A program made the position numbers and the translations under genes. The notes beneath the pieces are model-generated. The model did no database searches. It was not told the DNA's origin and saw only the letters and a program-made list of their open reading frames with translations. 64,000 nucleotides of DNA, taken from Hanleya hanleyi (lineage: Eukaryota > Mollusca > Polyplacophora > Lepidopleurida > Hanleyidae). The stretch is taken from NCBI GenBank assembly GCA_036873755.1, contig JAVTVY010025151.1, forward strand, positions 48,110-112,109, written 5' to 3'. This document shows, piece by piece, positions 23,301-31,599 of the stretch; position 1 is the stretch's first letter; every line of letters begins with the position of its first letter.

Positions 23301-26300
23301 GATATACTGATCCTAACATTAGGGCACCCCACACCCTCAATAAGAACCTGATATATTGACCCAAACAGTAGGGCACCCTACACCATTAATAAGAACCGGA
23401 CATACTGACCAAACCATTAGGGTAACCAACACCATCAATAAGAACCTGGCATATTGACCAAAACATTAGAGTATCCTACGCCATCAATAAGAACCTGACA
23501 TACATGTACTGACCCAAACATATGGGTATCCTACGCTATCAGCGGGAGCCTAACATACTGACCCGTACATTAAGGTGCTCTACACCCGCAATAAGAACCT
23601 CATATACTGATCCAAACATCAGGGCCCGTACACCACCAATAAGGACCTGGCATACTGATATAAACATTAGGGCCCTTACACCATCAATAAGAGCCTGACA
23701 TACCAACATAAACATTAGGGCCCCCTACACCATCAATAAGAACCTGATATACTGGTCCGAACATTAGGGCACTCTACATCATCAATAAGAACCTGTTATA
23801 ATGATTCGAACATTATGCCACCTTGCACCATCAATAAGAGCATGATATACTGAACCAAACAGTAGGGCCCATACACCATCAAGAAGAACCTGGCATACTG
23901 ATCCAAACATTAGGGCCCTACACCTTCAATAAGAATTTGATATACTGATCCAAACATTAGGGCATCCTAAACCATCAACAAGATCCTGATATACTAACCC
24001 AAACAGTAGGGCACCCTACACCATGAATAAGAACCTGATATACTGATCCAAACATTAAGGTACACATGCCATCCAAAAGAACCTGATATACTGATCCAAA
24101 CGTTTGGGTACTTACACCATCATTAAGAACCTGGTATAATGACCAAAACAATAGGGTACCTATATCATCAATAAGAACCTGACATACTATCCAAACCATT
24201 AAGGTGCCTACACCATGAACATAAACCTGGCATACTGTCCAAACCATTAAGATACCTACACCATCAATAAGTACCTGACATACTGACCCAAACATTAGGG
24301 TACCTACAACATCAATAAGAATGCCATACTGATCCCAAATTAGGGTACTTATGCCATCAATAAGAACCTGACATACTGACCCAGACATTAGGGTCCCAAC
24401 ACCATCAAGAAGAAACTGACATACTGATCCAAACATCAGGGCACCCTACACCATCAATCAGAACCTAACATACAGACCCAAACATTGGGGTACCCTAAAT
24501 CATCAATAAGAACCAGACATACTGATCCAAACATTAAGGTATTAGGGGGGGGAGCGAAATGTCCCCTCCCTAATTATTTTTCTCACCCCTTGAGCTAGGG
24601 ACCTGAAACTTACCACACTATGCCCTTGGGTCAAGCTGTACCAACAAATATTTAAAAAATCAAGCTTGCCGCTTTAATGACGAGACAGTGATGTCATTTT
24701 CAAAAAACGGCATTTTTGGGGTCGATTTTTCAGTCAGATTTTCCGATTTTTTTATTTATGCAATTTCTCTGCAAAAACTGCATGCTAAATTAGTAAATAT
24801 TAATGTTATGTGAAATAAAATAGTTTTTGCCCACTTTCCATCGCAGAAAGCAGAAATTTACCAAAAAATCTCTTTTCTGGTACCCCACGTGGTCGCTATC
24901 TTGAATTTACCCATGATCCTCTGCTCGGGGGTCATGCAAATAGGCTCCAAAGTCACGGAGTTTCACCTCTCCATTTTTTGTCGTTCCGGAGATAGCGTAG
25001 AAAGTTTGATAGGGTTAAAAAACGTTCGATGGTATTTTTTGTTACAAATGGGTACCCATGCTAACTTAGTTCTTTGTGTTGTAGGGATCAGGTTAGGAGG
25101 GAATATCACTTTGAGTTTGAGGATTTAAGGTCATTTGAAGGTCACTTTTTGGATCAAATTAGGTCAAAACGGATAAAAATCGATTATAACCGTACTGTTG
25201 GGTACGAGCGTGTATCCAAGATGAAATAAGCTGAATATTGTGTAGTGTCCAAGGCAGTCATGGTTAATACATTAATTATTAGAATAGGGTCATTTTAGCT
25301 CACTTTTGTGTCAAATGAGGTCAACAATTGGTAAAAATCGATTATAAATTCATATTCACTGTACCAATTGTTACAAATGGGTATCCAAGCTGAATTAGTT
25401 AAATGTAGAGTTGGGTCTAAGGTAATCATAGATAACACTTTAAATATTAGAACTAAGGTCATTTTAGGGTCACTTCTGGTTCAAACTAGGTCAACAATGA
25501 GTAAAAGTCGGCTATAAATTTAAATCCGCAGTACTAATTGTTATCAAAGGGTATCCAAGCTGGATTAATTATATGTAATGTAGGGTTTAATTTGGTCAAA
25601 GATAACATGTTTATCATTAAAATTAAGGTCATTTTCAGCTCACTTTTGAGAACATGAGGTCAAAAAGGTAAAAATCGGTTATGCTTGGCATGTTGAATTA
25701 GATGTATGTATATTGCAGGGTTTAAGGTAGATATAGTACCCATAATGTAACCACTATGCTCTCTGTCGAGGATTATACAAATAGACTCAAAAACTGACTT
25801 ATGATGACCAGCCATAGTTTGATACAGCTCAGATCAAGCAAATATCTGCTACGATCTAAAAATAATGCCTTTGAATTTGGGGAATGACATCTACCAAGTT
25901 GAGCAAGAGGTTCGGATAACTCCACATATCCACCATCTTGAATTGCTCAATTAGTTTTTAACTGATCATTGTACGAATACAGCCAAATAAGGCACATTAA
26001 TAGAAAGATCGATCTGCTTTGTGAATATGCCCAGCGAAAGATTATGCCAACAGAATAAAAATGGGCCTAATGTGATGAGCTATGATGTTGTTTTGTTCAA
26101 TTTAAACAAGTCTGTATCTGGACTAAATATAATGTCTTGCATTATACGAGTAACATGAAACAAAAAACACAAATTGGAGCGATATGCAAATATCCGGATG
26201 ACTCCTTATGGTCGTCTTTTTCAATTCAACCATCGTCTATAATCTGAAGACTAAGCAAATCGACTCAGAATCGCTACAAGGTATTTGGTTGTGATGTGAG

Positions 26301-29258
26301 ACGTTTCGGTTTTGATAAATTTGCACAATCAACTAAGAATAATGCCTTGATCTATACGACCAACATGGGAAAAGCAGGATATTCAGATGACCCCACAGGG
26401 CTGCCATATTGAATTCGACCATCATATTCTGATCTTGGGATAGGCAAATATATTCAAAATGGGTGTACCGTGTTCTACTAGTCTTAGAGATTCCTCTGGT
26501 TTGATAAATTTGCACAATCAGCGAGCAATAATCCCTTTAGCGATAGGAGCAACATGAAAAGTGGGTTCTTTGATGACTCCATATGGGCGCCATTTTGAAT
26601 TTGACCATCAAATCTTGATCTTTGGGATATGTAAATAGATTCAAAATGTTTTGATCAATGCCTTCAACTACGCGAGCAAACTGAAAAAGTTTGATTTTCA
26701 GACTATCCCACATGTCCTTCATTTTGACTTAAACCATCATATTTTAAGTTGAAAATTAAGCAAAGTGATTCAGAATAGGCGTAAGGTATTAGACTTGATT
26801 CCACATGGGCGCCATTTTGAGTTAGCGCGTCGAGGTTAATCACTAAAATTATGGAAACAGGCTCAAAATAAGCCCAATATAATATTTCAAAACTTCAAAG
26901 ATTCTTGATTCTCGATATTTGATCGTTCTGTTGATATCGTGAAAAGTTCAAAGGGGCCCTAAATTTCCGAACCCTCTATCACATAAGCCAGAAGCGGTTA
27001 ACACAAAGTACTTCGAACTCCGAAAAGAAAACTTGGCACCAACAATTTTCTTGATCGGGAAGGTCCAATCCATGCGAAAATGCATGTTGCCAAAACTTTA
27101 CAAACAAAAGATGCTATCAGACATGGCCCTAACCAATTATCTTAAAAGTCACCCCCGCTGAACTACTTTTAAATTGTTTTAATACACATGCATCTTTTGG
27201 CCATATTTGGGTCATATTTACCCTCAAAATGACTTCAAGTTGTCTTGGTATCCATCCCAACCTTGAACCATACGGCATACGTAATTAACAAACAGCACAG
27301 TATATATGAAATAAAAGATTTTTCTCTCACTTTTGACCTTATTTGACCCCAAAAGTGATCCCAAAATGACTTCAATACTCACAATCCGGGTGGTATAACC
27401 CCCCACGTTGAACCCTACCATACAAAGAACTAGTTTAGCATGGATACACATTTGCAATCAACAACAGGGGCCGCGGAGCAGGCTGGGGGGGGGGGGCTAG
27501 CCCCCACTTCTTGTGATAGCAATGTTATAAGTCCTATCAGTCCAGCATTTAACATGGCCGGTATAGAGTTCAGCCCCCACTTTCAATGTGCTCCGCGGCT
27601 CCTGAACAATGCCGTCAAAAGTCACATTTGGTGTACTTGGTTGTTCCTCTATTAGGGTATACCCTACACCATCAAATAATCTTCAGTAACATCCAAGAAG
27701 TGCTTTGGAACGAGAATGTCCAACACATAATGCATCGAACCGATACTGATTGGCTGACACATTCCTAATAACGTTTATCAGGGAATTAAGTTAGGCATTT
27801 CTATGACACATGGAGCAGCTGTCAAACGTAATTTCAAAATTGGCAGCCTCGCTTTCAATAGCCTTAGACAGAAAAGGTTTTATCTCCCTTGTACCACTAG
27901 GGGCGCAGTGGTGCAGAGAACTTTCAGAAAGAGACAAAGGCCCTCGCAATTAGTTTAAGTAAATAACTATTCAATTATCGTAGAATATTAAATTCAAAAT
28001 GTATACAAGAAATATACATTGTAGATAAAAACTGTAGATAGATATTCCCCGTACTAAACTAGGTTTCCAATCAAATCATCTGGAATAGTTTTTCAATCTA
28101 TAATTGGAAATAATTGCAGGGACAACTTACCGGAAGCACATTTTATGCCTCCGACCTTAAAGAGAGGAGGTGACTCAGGGGAGATAATGCACTTTCTGTA
28201 TAGAGCTATATATAGCTATTATCTCACGCGTGTAGAAAATCGAATGGGTAAGTTGCAAGCGCAAGACGTAAGCATAATTAGGTCGCATAACGAGGCAACA
28301 CCATAGCGATTCGTTATTACAGCTCAATCATAAATATCGCCTGAAGTCGTTCTCCGGCTGATACATGCGCTACCCATAAATATGTTATCTTAGAGCCTCG
28401 TGTAGACATGACGAGGTTTTTCAGGGAGCAATACAGAGAGAGCGAGATAGAGAGAGAGCGACAGAAGCGAAGACTTGTTCTATCTCTTTGAGTAGCATAA
28501 TGTTCTAACCCACACGGTTAGAACACATTTGACTCTCAAACTATCGATACATTATTTTGTCATTCTCAGAAGAAATGCAAGATAGCGTAGGCATCTAGTC
28601 GATCAACGAAATCGGTCAAACCCCGGAACCATTGAAACAGATTTAGGTCTCCCCTAGAGATGACCAATGACTTTTTCCAAAGTTTCTGAATGCCAATATG
28701 TGTCCATTCGATTTAACAGGAATGACAATTGCAGTTGTATTAGAATAAGCACTGTTGAGAGGATGGCGTATACGCCAAAACATGCAAAAGGAGATATCCC
28801 GCGTTTGTTGTGCAATATCGAGAGAACCGCCTAATGTATGTTTTGTTGTCAGACCGGAGAATGGACGATCATGGCCCAATGAAAGGCGACCTCTAATTTC
28901 GAGATAGGTCACATCATGCAATTCTATTTTGGAGGTAGGTCACAGAATAAATGATATTTTAACAGAATCTCACCTGGCCTGGTCGATACAACATCTTACC
29001 ATACCCGCTGCCATTACACTACATTTACTTATGATTCCCTTAAACTTACATTTAGCTTTGTTGATATGGAGTAATTCATATAACTGAAAAAGAAGTATTT
29101 CCTCTGTATAACGTTTATTTCCATTCTATTTCACATTTCAGATTTTGCAGAATTTCAGGATCGAACTTCCCAAAGACTTCGAACAACCGGAAATGTTGCC
29201 CTATGTATTCCGCACGCCCGCAACGCCGATAAAACTGAGATTCGTGCAAAGGAGATAA
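2046..29258 (+). CDS. Mitochondrial-clan cytochrome P450 gene (possibly disabled copy)
   Basis: This is a multi-exon gene for a heme-thiolate monooxygenase of the mitochondrial clan. Such enzymes sit on the matrix side of the inner mitochondrial membrane and take electrons from adrenodoxin. Exons read by homology and splice phase are 2046-2307, 3175-3380, 5430-5620, 6066-6267, 11739-11913, 12748-12914, 22207-22407 and 29142-29258. They total 1521 nt (about 507 codons). Adding a missing exon of about 27 codons after 12914 and about 9 codons lost in exon 2 gives roughly 540 residues, normal for the clan. Phases agree at every junction that can be tested except across exon 2 and the missing exon. 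Substrate and subfamily cannot be read from the sequence. Because exon 2 has a frame change, the copy may be a pseudogene, a null allele or an assembly error. Confidence 0.85.
2308..3174 (+). other. Gene 1 intron 1
   Basis: Begins GTAAGT and ends in the pyrimidine-rich TTTATATTTCTAG. I found no further P450 exon and no recognised repeat in it. Confidence 0.6.
3175..3380 (+). pseudogene. Gene 1 exon 2 with internal frame change
   Basis: Acceptor TTTCTAG and donor GTGAGT are both good. Joined in phase 1 from exon 1, the first part reads SEFSWKQFSQMKTSYHQIWRK, the helix A region. The exon then has to switch frame to read FGAKWIVSIHDPIDVASMI and on through AEGKYPDRG to TTMLPQ, the beta-1/helix B region, which alone splices correctly (phase 2) into exon 3. 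The YGxIV-type segment expected between the two parts is absent. The junction CAGATTTGGCGCAAAG can be read as QIWRK in one frame and FGAK in the other, which looks like a short deletion at microhomology. The upstream frame is open to the donor but meets a stop within exon 3. Confidence 0.75.
3381..5429 (+). other. Gene 1 intron 2
   Basis: Begins GTGAGT and ends CGTTTTCAG. It carries a SINE at 3617-3850; the rest is AT-rich and no exon was recognised. Confidence 0.6.
3617..3850 (-). mobile_element. SINE copy (GTGAGTGAGTGA tail)
   Basis: Runs from GTGAGTGAGTGAATAGAATT through ATTTCAGTTATATAGCGACG to a body resembling the reverse complement of 21690-21893 (ACACGAGACACAGACAAGACGCTTA and the CAATAAAGACAAG end). 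On the minus strand the ACTCACTCAC run is the 3' tail. Its tail is shared with the LINE relic at 57440-58260. Confidence 0.75.
5430..5620 (+). CDS. Gene 1 exon 3: helix C region
   Basis: Starts after CGTTTTCAG and ends GAAT|GTAAGG in phase 1. It encodes QGEQWLHMRRAVQQKMLRP and continues to the VTKFNIE end. The WxxxR of helix C (WLHMR) is present; its Trp and Arg contact heme propionates in P450s. The KMLRP stretch is typical of mitochondrial-clan members. The incoming phase 2 agrees with the downstream frame of exon 2. Confidence 0.88.
5621..6065 (+). other. Gene 1 intron 3
   Basis: Begins GTAAGG and ends CACTGTTTTTAAAG. Nothing is recognised inside it. Confidence 0.6.
6066..6267 (+). CDS. 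Gene 1 exon 4: helices E-F region
   Basis: Joined to exon 3 it gives Ser at the junction, then MGAICFNSRFGCLEGPLEQ and on to WKFPWDMFFDTPMYKIF. The pattern, an AI-C-N/D-R-G-L stretch then W..P followed by FPTP/FDTP, is the mitochondrial-clan E-to-F helix region. It ends GATAG|GTAGGT in phase 2, which matches exon 5. Minus-strand open frames over the same bases are shadows. Confidence 0.88.
6697..7060. mobile_element. CACTGCC-type MITE, decayed copy
   Basis: Opens with CACTGCCAAAAATA and ACTTATTTAAG like the intact element at 11265-11660 and continues in the same TTAAGAAAA / TTTCTTAAA low-complexity sequence. No matching right terminus is obvious, so this is a partial copy with uncertain boundaries. 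Confidence 0.45.
7799..8026 (+). repeat. Dispersed repeat, copy 1
   Basis: Near-identical to 39211-39437 and partly to 38767-38927. Shared blocks include CCGGTGCTAGGGGCCGTGTG, CACGAATCGTTA, TATGTGCTTTAGAATAGGTT and GTCATGTGACGCAGTCAGTA. A more diverged relative may lie at 59115-59290. Length and dispersion suggest a SINE or MITE; no tRNA-like head was confirmed. Confidence 0.7.
9983..10022 (+). repeat. SINE/LINE 3' tail fragment
   Basis: GATGGGTTGAAAGCGACGTT followed by AAATTCTATTCACTCACTCAC matches the end of the SINE at 21690-21893. Confidence 0.65.
10315..10876. mobile_element. CACTGCC-type MITE copy, ending at GGCAGTGTA
   Basis: AT-rich sequence with repeated AAGTAAATTTATCTGG and TTAAGTAAATTT blocks, ending TATTTTTGGCAGTGTA at about 10861-10876. 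This is the same right terminus as the complete element at 11265-11660. The left end is unclear. Confidence 0.5.
11265..11660. mobile_element. Complete CACTGCC MITE with TA target site
   Basis: TACACTGCCAAAAATACCCT at the left is the exact reverse complement of the right end AGGGTATTTTTGGCAGTGTA. The inverted repeat continues for well over 100 bp with inner GGAGTGGGGTAAGAATATTT pairing, so the whole element is nearly a hairpin. TA flanks both ends, consistent with a Tc1/mariner-type non-autonomous element. The right end lies 78 bp upstream of gene 1 exon 5. Confidence 0.85.
11739..11913 (+). CDS. Gene 1 exon 5: helices G to I
   Basis: Follows TTGTTCCTTCAG and completes a Ser codon with exon 4. 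It reads VAMELLDKALHEAMEMNRKG and on to LFSAGSDT, where the I-helix oxygen-activation motif (A/G)GxDT starts. It ends ACG|GTAGGT in phase 0. The T-T pair is completed by exon 6. The stretch PNVMLSFLQEKEITKDY corresponds to the helix H/I approach in mitochondrial P450s. Confidence 0.9.
11914..12747 (+). other. Gene 1 intron 5
   Basis: Contains a repeat at 11990-12160 whose inverted copy lies at 51665-51815 in gene 2, and one at 12541-12680 related to 49360-49470 in gene 2. No exon is recognised. The acceptor is TTTTTTTTCCAG. Confidence 0.6.
11990..12160 (+). repeat. Dispersed repeat shared with gene 2 intron
   Basis: Blocks such as ACTTCATAGTCTCCACAAGAA, GCTGCAATAACAGCGCGGCTG and GAGAGAAGCTTTCCTGTGGAG appear as diverged reverse complements at 51665-51815. 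Confidence 0.6.
12748..12914 (+). CDS. Gene 1 exon 6: end of I-helix to K-helix
   Basis: Starts ACC, completing the I-helix Thr-Thr, and reads TALITTLFFMNLTKYPDKQE through to VYLKACLKESF plus AG|. The Y/LPDKQEKLRQEI segment is helix J. ESFR gives the invariant ExxR of helix K, with the last base of Arg supplied by the next exon. The donor is AG|GTAGTA, phase 2. Confidence 0.9.
12994..14994. mobile_element. About 2 kb element bounded by inverted CGTTTCC/AACGATT ends
   Basis: Left end GGCACCGTTTCCAATTATCG (12994-13013) is inverted at the right as CGATTAATGGAAACGATCCC (14975-14994). Both ends continue for about 250 bp in subterminal sequence built of CGATTGAAAAA, TCGCGATT and TTTTTCAATCGAGAAAA motifs. 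The interior (13260-14700) has no transposase; the longest frame is 60 codons. It is probably a non-autonomous DNA transposon; superfamily and target duplication were not established. Confidence 0.6.
15550..17760 (+). pseudogene. L1/Tx1-like LINE relic: endonuclease and reverse transcriptase
   Basis: Starts near MAVNCQGL at 15558 and reads, through several stops and frame changes, an APE-type endonuclease (NCQGLADK, LQDTHADI, VIICGDWNLAM, and the HSPITLSY end). It goes on to a linker with KTQWTNEGETPTKYFLGIEK and reverse transcriptase pieces (GVITCLPKPNKPRN, RGCRQGDPVSPCLF, and the catalytic QYADDAQF). The order and motifs are those of an L1/Tx1-type non-LTR element. It is clearly inactive, with the core RT interrupted near 16990 and 17290-17560. 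It lies in the same orientation as gene 1, within an intron. Confidence 0.85.
17765..18470 (-). pseudogene. Penelope-type GIY-YIG endonuclease relic
   Basis: On the minus strand the sequence reads LRDHLTCDSLNVIYLIT, a one-base frame change, then KCLKQYIGETKRSFKERAM, then VNDHFNLPGH and FWIKTLPTRYPFGMN. This is the C-x-x-C plus GIY-YIG-like nuclease module, with the HFN and FWI..L..P.G.N motifs, found at the C-terminus of Penelope-like retroelements. At least one indel near 18245 breaks it. It ends with the stop at 17765. It directly abuts the LINE relic in opposite orientation. Confidence 0.8.
19895..20250. repeat. GATATC palindromic minisatellite
   Basis: About 15 degenerate copies of a 20-25 bp unit centred on the palindrome TTTGATGATATCATCAAA (variants GCTGATATCAGCAAAT). 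Each unit is itself self-complementary, so the strand can fold into serial hairpins. It lies inside the gene 1 intron. Confidence 0.8.
21341..21630 (+). repeat. Duplicated segment, copy 1
   Basis: GATCAGATGCACTTCGGCC and the following 280 bp (GAACTACATATTGAAGAAATC, TATACAAACTATAAATAACT, TTGTCCCTCTGTGCCTCAAC) recur with about 90 percent identity by eye at 22485-22750. The two copies flank the heme-loop exon in direct orientation. Confidence 0.8.
21690..21893 (+). mobile_element. SINE copy with CACTCACTC tail
   Basis: Runs ATATCACTTGTCTTTATTGC, then CGTCCTGTCTGTGTCTTGTG, GGGTGTCTGGTTCCATGCAA, CGTCGCGATATAGCTGAAAT and finally TTCTATTCACTCACTCACTC. It is the best copy of this family in the window. 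The last 60 bp equal the 3' end of the LINE relic at 57440-58260 and the reverse complement of 3617-3680. Confidence 0.8.
22207..22407 (+). CDS. Gene 1 heme-loop exon
   Basis: Acceptor TTACAG, donor AGG|GTAAGT, phase 0 at both ends, 67 codons. It reads VLVLPQYAEEYFERPDEYIP, then ERWRRGE (the PERW motif after helix K) and FGHGPRNCIGKRFAE. This is the full heme-binding signature FxxGxRxCxG with Cys as fifth ligand, and the GKRxAE continuation is typical of the mitochondrial clan. It ends IIYLPVTR, which splices directly onto ILQNF of the last exon. Frames annotated on the minus strand over this exon are shadows. Confidence 0.93.
22485..22750 (+). repeat. Duplicated segment, copy 2
   Basis: Direct repeat of 21341-21630 with small deletions (the TATCCGACCTTATTTCGT block is missing). 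It stands immediately upstream of the 49-bp satellite. Confidence 0.8.
22755..24545 (+). repeat. 49-bp satellite array
   Basis: About 36 degenerate tandem copies of a unit close to CCAAACATTAGGGCACCCTA plus CACCATCAATAAGAACCTGA plus TATACTGAC. Some units alternate CAGTAGGG and CATTAGGG, hinting at a two-unit higher-order repeat. A single unit fragment (ATTAGGGTATACCCTACACC) reappears at 27654 beyond the insertion. The long minus-strand frame at 23975-24436 is an artefact of the repeat. Confidence 0.92.
24545..25014 (+). mobile_element. piggyBac-like MITE, 5'-truncated copy
   Basis: Matches the interior of the complete element at 62280-62826: GGGGGGAGCGAAATG, TTGAGCTAGGGACCTGAAAC, CAAGCTGTACC, GACGTCA-like stretch, TTTATGCAATTTCTCTGCAA, CCACGTGGTCGC and TTCCGGAGATAGCGTAGAAA. 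It ends GATAGGG followed by TTAA at 25015-25018. The left TIR is missing where it meets the satellite. Confidence 0.7.
25020..25720 (+). repeat. About 165-bp tandem repeat, four units
   Basis: Units begin near 25042, 25200, 25370 and 25545 and share GTTACAAATGGGTATCCAAG, AAGGTCATTTTAGGGTCAC and GGTCAACAATGAGTAAAA. Part of the unit is inverted at 27240-27460, giving the insertion long inverted ends. Confidence 0.75.
25790..26920 (-). repeat. About 180-bp degenerate tandem repeat
   Basis: Motif ATGACTCCATATGGGCGCCA plus TTTTGAATTTGACCATCA recurs near 25917, 26199, 26390, 26573, 26700 and 26795, with AAATAGATTCAAAATG and AATAATGCCTT between. The design resembles the array at 55440-57300 (gaat.../GGCCATATTGGATT). 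Confidence 0.65.
27466..27603. mobile_element. 138-bp TIR element
   Basis: Ends AGGGGCCGCGGAGCA (27466-27480) and TGCTCCGCGGCTCCT (27589-27603) are inverted repeats with one unpaired base. The interior holds CTAGCCCCCACTT and a second CAGCCCCCACTTT. It is a small MITE-like element without coding capacity; no target duplication was recognised. Confidence 0.6.
29142..29258 (+). CDS. Gene 1 terminal exon
   Basis: Acceptor CATTTCAG; 38 codons and TAA. It reads ILQNFRIELPKDFEQPEML, then PYVFRTPATPIKLRFVQRR. The LxxFxIE start and the (L/I)(K/R)(L/F)RF end fit the last beta strands of mitochondrial P450s. Phase 0 joins VTR of the heme exon to ILQNF without loss. The longer minus-strand frame at 29115-29588 is a shadow. 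Confidence 0.88.
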   Translation: MLQNFRIELPKDFEQPEMLPYVFRTPATPIKLRFVQRR

Positions 29259-31361
29259 TTTGATTCCAGCAACTGGCTTATTCCGAAAAGGGCAGTCACT
29301 TGACTCCTGTATGGACTCCAATTTAATTAACAATATTGTTACCTCTTGCCACCAGTTGAAACTTGCCGATCTTGAAGGGTCACGTTCAATCGATCGAGAC
29401 GGTTTCTCGATAAACGAGTAAAACCGATAAATATCTCGTCTCGAAAGGTCCCGGTTTATCTCTATCAATTGTTGTCCGGTTTGCTCACAGTATGTCTCGA
29501 AGCACAAGACCATCTCGATCCCTCTCGAAATAACTCGACTTGCTTTGAGAATGGAATCGAGATGCCTTAAAATGAAGGTTTGAACCATTCGGACTGCGTA
29601 TGGTTGTAGTGTATATACTTGTCTGTGACAAAATTAATCTCGACGAGTGCATATGCATTAAAAACACGGATAATATATTAGATTCAACATGAATCATTTA
29701 ATATTATTTTAATATTTCGTCTAGAATTCTATTGTCGCATACTTGCTCTGACAGTGCAATTTCTCTACACGTTATGTATGGAAAGGAAGAAACATCACCA
29801 ATTGAAACTTTATAAGTTGTGTCATTTTTATTCAGCGTAACTTATTTCGAACCTGTTTTTAGAATTTGAATCTCTGGATGAGATATGTCCAGGAGCTGTT
29901 CATTGAAACTTTATTTTTTATTAAGAAATGCCGGGCTTCACAGATTGTTAGATGAAAGTACTCAAATTACTGTTGTCTGGACCACCATACATCTAGTTTC
30001 ATAGCGATTGTCTTTCAAGGACGGTGTACCAGCAATGTGGGGCTCGCGCGTGATCAGCTCTAAGCCCATCATAATAAACCTGGCTCCTGAAATTCTGACC
30101 AACTTCACAAACTGGATTTAGCTGTTTAGTTACAGTTGCACCTAAACAGTTTACTTAAAGTTTTATTTGTGCTACAAGCATTGTGTATTATTTTGTGGGT
30201 GTCAATTCAATGGAGATTCAACGATAAACTGTTCGGAAGCACTAGGGGTTCCAACTAAATCCTATATAAAATTTGGAAATCCATTTGGACATTTCCGACA
30301 AACTTTGTCTCTCGGGGTGCCTAAAATGTTTGGAATACTGCGCTTAATATAAATCGTACCAAGTCAGGGCAGGTTTTATTTAATTGCTAATAGCACAAAC
30401 ACTAAATGCTTTGTCAACTCGACATCCTGACCAACACAACCATCGATGTAACAACAAATGGGACACCGCTAGGTCAGTAATGGGCTACCAACACCATAGA
30501 TAATCCGACAACCAAATTTTATGACGGGTGACATAGTCTGGGAAAGAGAATCAAAGGGAAACCAACTGGGTGGAACTGGACTTGAAGATTGATAGAATAA
30601 ACACAATGTTCTTATATTACATGTAGGTGCATGTGAATACAAGGGCGACTTCATATGGAAGTGAGGCGATAATGTAGTTGAAATCGTGGATGCGTTTCCA
30701 TCTCTGTAACAGTCAATGATAAGATGGTAAAACTATTTTGTTCATTCAGATGTGGTATCATGAATTGAATTAGATATTCAAGGTTCGTTATTTACTAATC
30801 ACAGCTCCCTTCATCGGCAGATATACAATCAAGCGGAATCGATTCCACACCAAGGAAGTATATCTGTATATTTTGATGCCGTGGATAATAAATATGGTCT
30901 ACAAGAAAGTACAGCTTTCAGAAACGTATGGGAAAGATATATAGGCGACTGTTTCCTCTTATGGCAGAAGATTGTATACCTTATGTGGTATACAATGTCA
31001 TGTCATCCCTACTATACGATGATACAAATTGTATATACGGTTTCAAGAGGGTGTCAATGATTTTAATAAGTTCTCCGTTTTGTTCCGCTGTAGCATCTAT
31101 GACTTTCTTTGATTTATGAATTTTCGGAAGCCCATATATTTGACTAGATTTCGATACGAATTTAGCGAGAATTTGTTTTCTGATTTTGTTAGGCCTTGTC
31201 CGGATGTTTGAATTAATTTGCTAATTTTACCGTTTGTTTTCTTGCCGATATTTCCCGCGCGTGGTTCGTATGTTGGGTTGTCCTTGAGAATTCCTATTGT
31301 TTTGTCCTCAGTATTAATATAACGGCAAATTCTTCCGTATTGACCTACTTTCGAGATTTTT
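29259..31361. other. Region with no recognised gene
   Basis: Probably the 3' flank of gene 1. The part at 29380-29560 is rich in TCGA and CTCGA motifs (TCGATCGAGACGG, CTCGAAATAACTCGA). No coding similarity or named repeat was seen, and open frames are under 65 codons on the plus strand. Confidence 0.5.
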
Positions 31362-31570
31362 TAGATCACGTGACGGTGGAGGTCACGTGATCGCAGAGGT
31401 CAATGCCGCTATCGTTCCGGCAAAGGTCACATGACCGGAAGTGACCCCTGAGGATGTATTTCTCCGAGGTAATGCGGTCATGTTCGGCGGTGATGTGGTC
31501 GCGAGGAGAATCCTCCGCGGACAGAAAGTAATCAAGTGACTTTAAATACGCGGGGTGGTCACCTGACAGC
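31362..31570 (-). pseudogene. Virus-like element copy B, distal part
   Basis: On the minus strand this matches 45360-45575 on the plus strand. Shared features are GATTACTTTCTGTCCGCGGA against GACTACTTTCTGTGCGCGGA, the CGATCACGTGACCTCC end, and a reading frame with DYFLSAE in copy B and DYFLCAE in copy A. The protein is not recognised. The ~2 kb between this piece and 33640 is the inserted LINE. Confidence 0.65.
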
Positions 31571-31599
31571 CTGAAGTTATCTCCCCCTAGTTCCAGTTT

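Larger units (their letters stand above)
22408..29141 (+). other. Gene 1 last intron (6.7 kb)
   Basis: Begins GTAAGT and ends TTTCACATTTCAG. It is filled by the duplicated segment at 22485-22750, the 49-bp satellite, an insertion at 24545-27603 and then about 1.4 kb (27700-29141) of unrecognised sequence. That last part includes a short GAGAGAGCG microsatellite near 28435-28465. Confidence 0.65.

Noticed and set aside
23975..24436. 153-codon minus-strand repetitive frame (VCQVLIDGVGTL repeats)
   Set aside because: Product of the 49-bp satellite; neighbouring units shift frame and contain stops.
22755..24545. Regularly spaced repeats considered as a CRISPR array
   Set aside because: Units are head-to-tail without unique spacers and the host is an animal; this is a satellite.
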